From: Humisphaera borealis
GTDB taxonomy: Bacteria; Planctomycetota; Phycisphaerae; Tepidisphaerales; Tepidisphaeraceae
Assembly: GCF_015169395.1 (NCBI RefSeq)
Contig: NZ_CP063458.1
Coordinates: 124,001 to 188,000 of the forward strand
Length of the DNA: 64,000 nt
Reading direction: 5' to 3'
Both the position numbers and the translations under genes were made by a program. Positions 36,789 to 44,353 of the stretch are shown here, one piece after another; position 1 is the stretch's first letter; every line of letters starts with the position of its first letter. Under the pieces are notes generated by a model, which saw only the letters and a list, made by a program, of their open reading frames with translations, searched no databases and was not told the DNA's origin.

Positions 36789-37491
36789 TCGCGCGATATC
36801 GCCAAACGAACCCAGGACGACATCGCCAAACGAACCCAGGACGACATCGCCGAACGAACCCAAGTGATCGATCAGCCTGTCCACGTCGTCTCTCGCGTCC
36901 CTAAATCTCCGCGTCACTTCAACGCACCAACACCACCACCCCGGCCCGACCGACACCGATCGTCCCAGGGACGGCCATCTCCACGGAGTAGACGCTGAAG
37001 GCCGACAGATCACACCCACCGACCGGCGCATGGAGGAAGGACGCCGCCCGTCCCAGGGCGACGCCGGATATTGTTCTATATATGTTAGGTGTACGGCCGC
37101 GAAAGACAAGCAAATTCCGCCCGGCATCGAGCGCGGGTGTGGTCATTTTTCCGGGCGGCCATTGTGGTGCGGGCTTTCAGCCTGCATTTCCGCTGCACAA
37201 ACATCGTTTGTTCGATACCGCCCGGAAAAATGGTCACGCCCGCGAGCGCTCCTGAGCCGCCCCCGCGACCCGTGAACCTCGACGGCCCCGCCCGCCCCCG
37301 GCCAATTCCGGGTGGCATGGGCAAGCGTACTCGCTTGCCCGTGGCGGTCGCCGACCGACGCTCTCGTCACTGGCAACAGGCGTTGCTGCCAAGCCACCCG
37401 AAATCGTCCGGCCGCCAGAACCCCGCACGACACCCATGACCACGCAGTTCCGCACCCGCCGGGTTCGCAAGGGTCGCCAGAATCGAGTGGC
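36789..37491. repeat. Gene-free repeat region right of IS630
   Basis: It contains three tandem 24-base units with GCCAAACGAACCC (36801, 36825) and GCCGAACGAACCC (36849). A 15-bp perfect inverted repeat CATTTTTCCGGGCGG (37144-37158) / 37218-37232 surrounds a GTGGTGCGGGCTTTCAGCCTGCA piece. The GTGGCATGGGCAAGCG hairpin lies at 37312-37343. Short frames here have no family features. Confidence 0.7.
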
Positions 37492-37966
37492 CCGACCAAA
37501 AGCCTCGAAGAGGCGGCAGCGCCATAGCCCAGGGTGGAGGTCGGTACGCCGGCCGCAACCCTGGGTCGATCAACCGATGGATCCCGAGCCCTGAAAGGGC
37601 GACAGAGCACCCGGCGTCGCCGCGGCGACGGCTCTGTCGCCCCGACAGGGCTCAATCCGTGTACATCGCCAACCCAGGGCTCGTCCCGGCTTCGCCGAGC
37701 AGCGCCCCGGGCTATGGCTCTGCCGCCTCTTCGAGGCTCAAAGACCCAACCAGACGTTGCGTTTGACCCACGAATGAACCGTCCCGGCACGCACGATCCA
37801 GACGTTCGAGGCGCTTCACAGAGAATCTGCTAGACATTTGTTCAGGCACAACAAGATATCTTTCTCGCAGCGTTGCGATTTCCTTGTTGGCGGTAGCGCC
37901 AAGGGCTATTCTCGCGATTGTCGATCCGCACGGGTTGGCCGTGGGGTTACGATAACAATGGTTATG
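37492..37966. repeat. Module repeat R1, copy 1
   Basis: 475 bp, matching 39097-39535 at well over 90 percent identity apart from an internal indel of about 37 bases. The first 250 bp contain a 30-bp inverted pair (arms beginning AGCCTCGAAGAGGCGGCAG and its complement). The last 200 bp are nearly invariant and end in GGGGTTACGATAACAATGG, eight bases before the start of gene A. It may carry a promoter (TACGAT-type -10). Confidence 0.88.
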
Positions 37967-37973
37967 CCTCTTC

Positions 37974-38288
37974 ATGAACGCCCCCGACGACATCGTCGAG
38001 TTATATGGCCATCGCATGCGCCGCGATTGGGCGGAGGCGCTTCAGGAGGCGCAAGATGAGACTCACCTCGTCTGCGAAGGCGAGGTGTACCCAAAGATCG
38101 CGTACGGCGACGAGACGTTTCGCACGCCCGTCGAGGCCGACCACGAGCCGTGTCGCCACTGCGGGACGATCAAGGGCAAGTTTCACTGGCATGCCTGCGA
38201 CTATGAGCAGTGCCCGCGGTGTGGCGGCCAGATGATGTCGTGCGACTGCGAATTTGTCGGCCACGAGTGGCGGGAAGAAGAGGCATAA
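37974..38288 (+). CDS. Module gene A: 104-aa putative zinc-ribbon protein
   Basis: Starts 8 bases after repeat R1. The N-terminal half is acidic (DDIVELYGHRMRRDWAEALQEAQDETHL). The C-terminal half is cysteine- and histidine-rich: CRHCG, HACDYEQCPRCGG, SCDCEFVGHEW, giving CxxC pairs suited to one or two zinc sites. No family recognised. The TAA stop lies inside the R''-like box of the attC-like site at 38283-38380, as is usual for integron cassette genes. Confidence 0.7.
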   Translation: MNAPDDIVELYGHRMRRDWAEALQEAQDETHLVCEGEVYPKIAYGDETFRTPVEADHEPCRHCGTIKGKFHWHACDYEQCPRCGGQMMSCDCEFVGHEWREEEA

Positions 38289-38380
38289 CCTGCCGATGCA
38301 CCGGACGGGGCCGGTGGTATAGTTTCTATCGTCGAGCGCGGATCGTGCCGGCCCGGCCGGTGATCGGCCCTACGTTGAAC
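38283..38380 (+). other. attC-like recombination site after gene A
   Basis: 98 bases. It begins GCATAAC (R''-like, one mismatch to RYYYAAC, containing the gene A stop) and ends GTTGAAC (perfect GTTRRRY R' core). Inside, GCCGATGCACCGG pairs with CCGGTGATCGGC, with a single unpaired G in the left arm, followed by a further GGGCCGG/CCGGCCC stem and a variable loop of about 33 bases. Two imperfect inner and outer box pairs with an extrahelical base define attC sites. No integrase gene is in the window. Confidence 0.5.
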
Positions 38381-38383
38381 CAT

Positions 38384-38567
38384 GACGAGGAAAAAGGGAC
38401 ATCACTCTTTTCCGAGATCGCCTGCCGCCCTTTGCGGTGATCGAGGACACGGTAGAATCCCCGGTGGCGACGGAGCGGGCGGTGCGTGGCATCGTGGAAA
38501 AGATGGACACCGTCGTCGCCGAGAGCCGAGAGGTAATGAAAAAGAGTGATGTCCCCTTTTCTTCGTC
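38384..38567. repeat. Module repeat R2, copy 1 (MITE-like)
   Basis: 184 bp with long terminal inverted repeats (left GACGAGGAAAAAGGGACATC, right its near complement ending CCCCTTTTCTTCGTC). Matches 40189-40383. It contains TTGCGG-N15-TAGAAT (38435-38461 area) pointing toward gene B, so it may supply a promoter. No intact ORF. Confidence 0.82.
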
Positions 38568-38584
38568 CCCCCTTTTCTTCGTCC

Positions 38585-39052
38585 ATGAGTGAAGCCGGCA
38601 TCGAGCTTTCGCGAACGCCGTACGAGGAGCCATACCATTTGTGCCTCCTGATCAGGGCATCAAACGGGCGGCTTCGCGGCGAGCTTGAGTACTATTGCAA
38701 CGCGAGTGATATACAAGAACTCGGGTCCCAGCTACGGCGCTATTCCGGCGACAGGGAAAAGGAGATCGTCTACGAACTTGGTTCCGAAAAGCCGGAAGAT
38801 CGATTCGCGTTCTTCCTCAGCCTCCGCGTGAAGGCGATCAACTTGCGCGGACATTGTTGCGTGTCGGTCCGACTGAACAACAACGATTCCCGACCAGATA
38901 GAGAGATCACGGAGTTCTCAATTCCGGCCGAGGTGGCGGACGTGAATCGTCTTGGCGACTTGCTCACCGGTTTCGGCCAGCTGAGGCACCGCCGGTTGAT
39001 CTGGCATGTGACGACTGGCGAGTTGCTCGAAGACGGCGACGTCGCGGGATAA
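38585..39052 (+). CDS. Module gene B: 155-aa protein of unknown function
   Basis: Starts 17 bases after R2. Mixed alpha/beta soluble protein (LCLLIRASNGRLRGELEYYCNASDIQELGSQLRRYSG, then LRVKAINLRGHCCVSVRLNNN). The size and style are like orphan immunity-type proteins, but no family was recognised. Followed by a hairpin terminator and then repeat R1 copy 2. Confidence 0.7.
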   Translation: MSEAGIELSRTPYEEPYHLCLLIRASNGRLRGELEYYCNASDIQELGSQLRRYSGDREKEIVYELGSEKPEDRFAFFLSLRVKAINLRGHCCVSVRLNNNDSRPDREITEFSIPAEVADVNRLGDLLTGFGQLRHRRLIWHVTTGELLEDGDVAG

Positions 39053-39068
39053 CCCCGGACTGAGAAAA

Positions 39069-39096
39069 CGGGACAGGTCCTGTCCCGCTTTCCGTT
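39069..39096 (+). terminator. Terminator after gene B
   Basis: CGGGACAGGTCCTGTCCCG: a 9-bp palindromic stem followed by CTTTCCGTT. It ends at the border of R1 copy 2. Confidence 0.55.
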
Positions 39097-39535
39097 CCGA
39101 CCAAAAGCCTCGAAGAGGCGGCAGAGCCATAGCCCAGGGTGGAGGTCGGTACGCCGACCGCAACCCCGGGTCGATCGACCGATGGATCCCGAGCCCTGAA
39201 AGGGCGACAGAGCACCCGGCGTCGCCGCGTCAATCGCCAACCCAGGGCTCGTCCCGGCTTCGTCGAGCAGCGCCGCGGGCTATGGCTCTGCCGCCTCTTC
39301 GAGGCTCAAAGACCCAGCCAGACGTTGCGTTTGACCCACGAATGAACCGTCCCGGCACGCACGATCCAGACGTTCGAGGCGCTTCACAGAGAATCTGCTA
39401 GACATTTGTTCAGGCACAACAAGATATCTTTCTCGCAGCGTTGCGATTTCCTTGTTGGCGGTAGCGCCAAGGGCTATTCTCGCGATTGTCGATCCGCACG
39501 GGTTGGCCGTGGGGTTACGATAAACAATGGTTATG
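39097..39535. repeat. Module repeat R1, copy 2
   Basis: 439 bp. Same order of elements as copy 1 (37492-37966), lacking about 37 internal bases. The last 230 bp differ at only a few positions. Ends 19 bases before gene C. Confidence 0.88.
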
Positions 39536-39554
39536 TGCTGCCGGCGGGACGGCT

Positions 39555-40160
39555 ATGGCGAACTTAGACTTCTTTGCGATTCGGCCCGACCTTGAGCAGC
39601 TCTTCGCGTTTCTCTTCGCTGAGACAGACTTCCAGGTGTTCGAGTCGTATTCCGAGTTCGGCCAGCCGATTCGCCAGTTTGCCTCATTCGAAGACCTGTG
39701 CGCGGCGTTCGATGTCGGCCATGACAAGCACGGAAATGGAACCGCGGCACTCCTTCAACTCTGGTCGCCGTCGGTCAGGCGGAAGCAGGAGATCGAGCGG
39801 ATCAGCCTCGACCCGACGAAATGCGATGGTTTTACGTTTCGCTTCCGCATCTCGGGTCTTGGCCTTGTGCAGCTTTACCTCGGCGGCATTCACGATCGCG
39901 TCATCATCAAGTCGCATTACGGTCACTTCTCCGAGCGGGGCGCGGCGCGGTGGGGCGACGTCAGTTCCGTCGACTGGAACGCATTGAGTAAGCTATCCGG
40001 CAAGGTTCAGCGTCACATACGGCGCAAGCTCGGCGTCGCAAAAGTCCCGGGGCGTCCAGTGCTGCCCGGGGCGTATAAGCTGCATACCGAAGGCTTCGAA
40101 TTGAAAGAAGCCGATCAAACGCCTTGGGCGTACGCGGGAGCCACGGCAGGCAGCACATAA
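39555..40160 (+). CDS. Module gene C: 201-aa protein of unknown function
   Basis: MANLDFFAIRPDLEQLFAFLFAETDFQVFESYSEFGQPIRQF begins a soluble alpha/beta protein. Central FRFRISGLGLVQLYLGGI and HYGHFSERGAARWG segments look like a beta sheet with a conserved basic pocket. C-terminal HIRRKLGVAK. No family recognised, though the organisation resembles small immunity/DUF proteins of planctomycetes. It occupies the same slot as gene A but is unrelated to it. Confidence 0.7.
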   Translation: MANLDFFAIRPDLEQLFAFLFAETDFQVFESYSEFGQPIRQFASFEDLCAAFDVGHDKHGNGTAALLQLWSPSVRRKQEIERISLDPTKCDGFTFRFRISGLGLVQLYLGGIHDRVIIKSHYGHFSERGAARWGDVSSVDWNALSKLSGKVQRHIRRKLGVAKVPGRPVLPGAYKLHTEGFELKEADQTPWAYAGATAGST

Positions 40161-40188
40161 CCCGCCAATGCAGTGGACCGAGCCGGCG
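40155..40188 (+). other. Left half of an attC-like site after gene C
   Basis: ACATAAC overlaps the gene C stop and is followed by CCGCCAATGCAGTGGACCG, homologous to the left arm of the site after gene A. The right arm and GTTRRRY core are absent: repeat R2 copy 2 begins at once. It appears to be a truncated site. Confidence 0.4.
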
Positions 40189-40383
40189 GACGAAGAAAAG
40201 GGGACATCACTCTTTTCCGAGATCGCCTACCGCCCTTTGCGGCGATCGAGCACACGGTAGAATCCCCGGTGGCGACGGAGCGGGCGGTGCGTGGCATCGC
40301 GGAAAAAGATGGACGCCGTCGTCGCCGAGAGCGGAGAGCCAATGGACAAGAGTGATGTTTCGTGATGTTTCCTTTTCTTGGTC
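40189..40383. repeat. Module repeat R2, copy 2
   Basis: 195 bp, same terminal inverted repeats and the same TTGCGG-N15-TAGAAT element as copy 1. The right end carries a short duplication (GTGATGTTTCGTGATGTTT). Confidence 0.82.
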
Positions 40384-40401
40384 GAGACAAAATTGGTAGC
40401 A

Positions 40402-41205
40402 ATGGCAACGTATGACGAATGGTTCCTCGGGATCGTGGCCTACTACCGGCCGCTGGGCTTCTTCGTCTCTCCTCCATTTGCCGGGCTTTCAGACCTTCAA
40501 TGCCAACGTCTCATCGAACAGAAGCATCCGAACTGGTTTGCGGACCAGTTTCTCAATCCGAGAGTGACGGGTAACTCCCTCAAGTCCCTTGAGGATTTCA
40601 TTGTCCAAATGGACCGGAGCCGCGTCTGGACCACAGATCAGGAAGGTGTTTATGAAAGTTGCGGCTTCTACGCCCAGAGTATCAAGAGCCTCGCGGCGAT
40701 CGCTCGGGGCGCTTTCAAGCCGCAAGACGTGAGCGAAACGTGGGAAGAGGCGGACGGCCGCGAGTTCGTGATTCGCGTGGGTTTTGAGCTGGCGGGCACG
40801 CCCATGCACCTGTGGATCAATCGCTGCGGAGATTTCGCCAATAGCGGCTGGATCGACATGGTCAACCAAGTGTGCGGCTATCGCGATCCGCGTTTTCGAC
40901 TCTACCCTGACTCGCAGGACTGGCGCGTTATCTTCCAAACCGATGGGGATGCGGCAGCCATGGCGACCCGACATTGGCCGACTAGCAATTTTGACAGCAT
41001 CTCGGGAATCATCAGTTACCCGCCGAGCGATGGCGCCATCCTCCGCTACAAGCGCGACCGATGGCTCTACTGGCACCGGGGAGTGTTTCGGTACCGCATT
41101 GGCGACGTAGCGGGGGCGTGGGACGATTGGCTCCTCGCGGAGAAGCTCGGATTCCCCGACTTGTACCGCCGGTGCGACGAGCTCACGCGGGACAACGGGG
41201 CCTGA
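40402..41205 (+). CDS. Module gene D: 267-aa protein of unknown function
   Basis: Starts 18 bases after R2. Hydrophilic alpha/beta protein with many aromatic residues (YDEWFLGIVAYYRPLGFF, CGYRDPRFRLYPDSQDWRVIFQTDGDAAAMATRHWP, RYKRDRWLYWHRGVFRYRIGDVAGAWDDW). The last segment resembles a TPR-like helix pair. No family recognised. Occupies the slot of gene B in the second module. Confidence 0.7.
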   Translation: MATYDEWFLGIVAYYRPLGFFVSPPFAGLSDLQCQRLIEQKHPNWFADQFLNPRVTGNSLKSLEDFIVQMDRSRVWTTDQEGVYESCGFYAQSIKSLAAIARGAFKPQDVSETWEEADGREFVIRVGFELAGTPMHLWINRCGDFANSGWIDMVNQVCGYRDPRFRLYPDSQDWRVIFQTDGDAAAMATRHWPTSNFDSISGIISYPPSDGAILRYKRDRWLYWHRGVFRYRIGDVAGAWDDWLLAEKLGFPDLYRRCDELTRDNGA

Positions 41206-41370
41206 GCGAAGATAAGCAATCAGCCGGTCGCGTGGCCGAATACGCCAACCCTACTTGGCGGCAAGGCGAGATGACCTGCCATCGCGGTCCCTGTTGTGAT
41301 TCGAACGCCCGGGGGGGGGCGGCCCTGGCCAGTGAACGTTGATCCGTTATCCGGTACAGGGCTTTCCGAT

Positions 41371-41817
41371 ATGCATGGAACTTTGACCCCACGGGCAAAC
41401 ATCCGGATGATCGCCATCATGGTCGTGGCGGGTGCGGTGGTTGCGATCTTCTTTTCACGTCCGTTGCTCTGGACGGCGTTCGTACTGGGCGGACTCGTCG
41501 GACTTGTTGCGGGCGTGTGTCAACTACGGGCCATGCGTGACGCGGCAGGCGTTCTCATCGCGGCCAACGACGCGCTCGCGGTCCGCCGAGCGCTTCAGGA
41601 ATCCCGGTGGGGACGAGCGTATCTCGCCGTGTTTTGGATCGGCGGCGTTGCAATCATTGGACTGGCCATTTTCCTCTTCGGTCCTGACCTGGCCCCCGGG
41701 CTTCTGGCGGGATACCTGGCGATGGCGGCCGTGCGTGATCTCGTGACCTTGAAGGGCGCGTTCGAGCTGGCGCGAATGGAAAAGGCGGGTTCGCCGCCTG
41801 GCGAAGTGCCGGTTTGA
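41371..41817 (+). CDS. 148-aa membrane protein of unknown function
   Basis: Four hydrophobic segments: IAIMVVAGAVVAIFFS, LLWTAFVLGGLVGLVAG, YLAVFWIGGVAIIGLAIFLF and PGLLAGYLAMAAV. The short N-terminus is cytoplasmic by charge. No family recognised. Start at ATG 41371, where no good ribosome binding site is seen. A palindromic GGTCGCGTGGCCGAATACGCC piece precedes it, similar to that at 42338. Confidence 0.6.
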   Translation: MHGTLTPRANIRMIAIMVVAGAVVAIFFSRPLLWTAFVLGGLVGLVAGVCQLRAMRDAAGVLIAANDALAVRRALQESRWGRAYLAVFWIGGVAIIGLAIFLFGPDLAPGLLAGYLAMAAVRDLVTLKGAFELARMEKAGSPPGEVPV

Positions 41818-41888
41818 GGAAGCGAAAGAGATCGTTCGCAGGGTGGGCGTATCCGCCCACGCCTCGCCGGCCGCTACTAAGGATTAAT

Positions 41889-42332
41889 ATGCCGATAGAT
41901 AACTTCAGTGAAGTTCGAAACGATGGCCGCATTATAACAAAAACAATAACCCTCGAGAAGATGGCAAAGTTGGGCTGGGCGCCAGATCTGGTGGTGCAAC
42001 TTCGATGGAACTGGAACGGGAAGCGTGTTGTCAAGAACTATCCAACAGGTGTTCTAGGCAAGCACCTTGAACCACATGACCGCGTTGCTGTAATCGTCGA
42101 TGAGTCAGGACTACAAGTGTTAGACGGCGAAGGTGGTTTGGTATTTACCGTATCTGACCGTATTGAAGTAAACGGCAATCAAGTGCGTGGCGCGTACCGA
42201 TGGTTTGAGCCTCTGCCCAAGCCGAGTGCTTCGCGATTTGGTGCAGTACTGGAAGATCCAGAAGGTCGACTCTACCAAGTGGAAATAGACGTCGGCACTG
42301 GTGCGATTAGTAACGGACGTAAGGTTCGATAG
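41889..42332 (+). CDS. 147-aa protein of unknown function, AT-richer than neighbours
   Basis: ATG 41889 with AAGGA upstream. Beta-rich soluble protein (DLVVQLRWNWNGKRVVKNYP, HDRVAVIVDESGLQVLDGEGGLVFTVSDRIEVNG, RLYQVEIDVGTGAIS). Codon use is visibly less GC-biased (CATTATAACAAAAACAATAA), which suggests recent acquisition. Flanked on both sides by short GTGGGCG-TA-CGCCCAC palindromes (about 41843 and 42351). Confidence 0.68.
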   Translation: MPIDNFSEVRNDGRIITKTITLEKMAKLGWAPDLVVQLRWNWNGKRVVKNYPTGVLGKHLEPHDRVAVIVDESGLQVLDGEGGLVFTVSDRIEVNGNQVRGAYRWFEPLPKPSASRFGAVLEDPEGRLYQVEIDVGTGAISNGRKVR

Positions 42333-42440
42333 CGAACCGTCGCAGCCGGCCGCGTGGGCGGGTACGCCCACCGTACGAACTGCGCCCCGGTTCTCTGCCC
42401 GCCGCCCGTTTTCTGTGCCCGGCGATGCTACGCATATCCC

Positions 42441-43325
42441 ATGAGTGAAACCCCAGAAACAACGCCTACGTTCAATCCTCCCGGTCTGGTGTGCCGCATC
42501 CTTGGCTCGCCGCTGGCACGCATCCTCGTGCTGGGATTCATCCTGCTCATGATGATGGGGCTGAACACGGATGTGATGACGAGTTACGCCGGACAGCCGG
42601 TGAAGTCGATTCAACACATCGTGGCGTTGGCGATCGCCGGTTTCGCGGTGTATCGCGGTTATGCCCACTTCATTGAGAAGCGTTCGGTCTCCGAACTGGC
42701 CTTGCCGGGCATGGGGCGCGAGCTCGGCATCGGCTTGCTCATCGGCGCGGGTCTGTACGCCGTGTCCGAGTTGATCCTGATGGCCCTTGGCATCTACCGC
42801 ATCAATGGTTTAAACCCCTGGAGCTACCTGCTGCCGGCGGTCGCCATGGCGCTGAGTGCGGGCGTGTTTGAAGAGCTCCTGTTCCGTGGCGTGCTTTACC
42901 GATCGGTGGAGACGTGGTTCGGCAGTTGGGCGGCGCTGGTGGTGTCTTCGCTCGTGTTCGGCCTGACCCACCTGATGAACCCGCAAGCGACGATGGAGGG
43001 CGCGCTGTTCATCGCGGTAGAGGCCGGCATCCTGCTGGCGGCGGCGTTCATGCTGACGCGCCGGCTGTGGCTGAGCATCGGTTTCCACGTGGCGTGGAAC
43101 TACACGCAGTCGGCCATCTTCTCGAGCATCGTCTCTGGCAACGACGCTTCGCAGGGCCTCATCCGATCCACGGTAAACGGCCCCGACTATCTGACCGGCG
43201 GCAGCTTCGGCGTTGAATCGTCCCTGCTTGCGTTGTTCCTGTGCACGACGACCGGGATCGTCATGGTGGTGTTGGCGGTGAAGCGGGGGAAGATTGTTCC
43301 GCCGAGGTGGAAGCGCACAATCTGA
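42441..43325 (+). CDS. CPBP-family intramembrane metalloprotease
   Basis: 294 aa from ATG 42441. About seven to eight transmembrane helices. Abi/CPBP motifs: FEELLFRGVLYR (motif 1, EExxxR), FGLTHL (motif 2) and HVAWN (motif 3). Related proteins cleave CAAX-like proteins or act in bacteriocin immunity. The substrate here is unknown. Position at the end of the orphan-gene region fits a self-immunity role, but this is only inference. Confidence 0.9.
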   Translation: MSETPETTPTFNPPGLVCRILGSPLARILVLGFILLMMMGLNTDVMTSYAGQPVKSIQHIVALAIAGFAVYRGYAHFIEKRSVSELALPGMGRELGIGLLIGAGLYAVSELILMALGIYRINGLNPWSYLLPAVAMALSAGVFEELLFRGVLYRSVETWFGSWAALVVSSLVFGLTHLMNPQATMEGALFIAVEAGILLAAAFMLTRRLWLSIGFHVAWNYTQSAIFSSIVSGNDASQGLIRSTVNGPDYLTGGSFGVESSLLALFLCTTTGIVMVVLAVKRGKIVPPRWKRTI

Positions 43326-43538
43326 GGATGTTTTGGCACGCCGAAGCCGAGGTGGACGATGGCCGCCTCGTTCGCGACGCCACGACAATGAACAAAGTTC
43401 CGTTCGGCGGGGGATGCCGGCCGGGACGGCGACGCGATTCACCCGATTTTCTGCGTCTGTTTTCGAGCGGCACCGTCTGTTTGTTCGGAAGCGGCTGATG
43501 TTCAGCCGTAAAGTCCTCGAACGAACAGGAGCAGAATC

Positions 43539-43715
43539 ATGCAATCCGCATCTTCCGAAACCGGTAACAAGTCGGCGTGTTGTGCCTCGCCCGACTGTTG
43601 CGTCCCGACCACCTGCTGTGCGCCGATGGTCTGTTGCGTGCCGTCAGGCTGCTGCACCATGTCGGACTGTGCGCCAACGGGCTGCTGTGTCCCGTCGCAG
43701 CCGAAAGCCAACTGA
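43539..43715 (+). CDS. 58-aa cysteine-rich peptide with CC doublets every six residues
   Basis: ATG 43539 with AGGAG seven bases upstream, TGA at 43713. There are 13 cysteines: doublets at 14-15, 20-21, 26-27, 32-33 and 38-39, single Cys44, and doublet 49-50, separated by Pro/Ser/Thr/Val/Met spacers (CCVPTTCCAPMVCCVPSGCC). The exact six-residue period and absence of a signal peptide suggest a cytoplasmic metal-binding or thiol-buffer peptide, metallothionein-like. No known family recognised. It ends 9 bases before the SigZ-like gene, so both are probably one transcript. Confidence 0.72.
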   Translation: MQSASSETGNKSACCASPDCCVPTTCCAPMVCCVPSGCCTMSDCAPTGCCVPSQPKAN

Positions 43716-43724
43716 GGTACCGCG

Positions 43725-44303
43725 ATGACGGCTCGACCCACGACCGATGCGATCTGGTCGCACCTGAGTTTGGACCTGCGGCGGTTCATTCGCCGCCGAG
43801 TTTCCGACGATCATGTTGCCGACGATCTGCTCCAGGAGGCGTTCATGCGGGTTCACCGCAGCATCGGAACGCTTCAGGATGCCGAACGAGTGGCGGCATG
43901 GGTGTACCAGATCGCTCGGAACGTGGTGCGCGACCATCAGCGTCTGGCGTCGAGTTCGACCGTGGCGCTCACCGACGCTGACGCCGAGAACGTAACCGCC
44001 GATGACGACGAGCCGCCGACCGGCTGCCGAGGCATCCCGTGGCTGGATGAAATGATCCAGTCGTTGCCGGACGGCTATCGACAGGCCGTGCAGATGGCCG
44101 AGATCGAGGAGCAATCCCAGCAGGTCGTTGCCGACCGGCTCGGCCTTTCGCTCTCGGGTGCGAAGTCTCGCGTTCAACGTGGCAGGGCGATGCTGAAGGA
44201 TGTCCTCCAGCGGTGCTGCTCGTTCGAGCTGGATGTTCGAGGCCGGGTGATGGAATGCGATCCCAAGCCCGACCAAAAGGTGTGCCGGGATTGCGGGGAA
44301 TGA
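43725..44303 (+). CDS. ECF sigma factor, SigZ-like with cysteine-rich C-terminus
   Basis: 192 aa. Region 2 (RRFIRRRVSDDHVADDLLQEAFMRVHRSIGTLQDAERVAAWVYQIARNVVRDHQR) and region 4 (LPDGYRQAVQMAEIEEQSQQVVADRLGLSLSGAKSRVQRGRAMLKDVLQRCC) are complete. After region 4 comes a cysteine tail: CCSFELDVRGRVMEC...KVCRDCGE, as in SigZ proteins. The tail may bind metal or sense thiol state. No anti-sigma factor is adjacent. The Cys-rich peptide upstream is the likely partner or target. Confidence 0.88.
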   Translation: MTARPTTDAIWSHLSLDLRRFIRRRVSDDHVADDLLQEAFMRVHRSIGTLQDAERVAAWVYQIARNVVRDHQRLASSSTVALTDADAENVTADDDEPPTGCRGIPWLDEMIQSLPDGYRQAVQMAEIEEQSQQVVADRLGLSLSGAKSRVQRGRAMLKDVLQRCCSFELDVRGRVMECDPKPDQKVCRDCGE

Positions 44304-44353
44304 ATCGCCTGTCGTTGGATGACTCTCCCTCGGTTCTCGTTTAGGTTTCCCGG

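Noticed and set aside
36801-36861. CRISPR-like 24-base spaced repeats
   Set aside because: The three 24-base units are contiguous tandem copies with no unique spacers, and there are no cas genes. They belong to the GCCGAACGAACCC family.
37100-37830. Several short frames of 60-215 codons in the R1 region
   Set aside because: They are translations of palindromic repeats in several frames, repeated at R1 copy 2, without start signals or family features.
39053-39097. Possible second attC after gene B
   Set aside because: The stop is followed by a GGATAAC-like box, but the stem is a simple 9-bp palindrome and the right end (GTTCCGA) does not fit GTTRRRY. A terminator explains it better.
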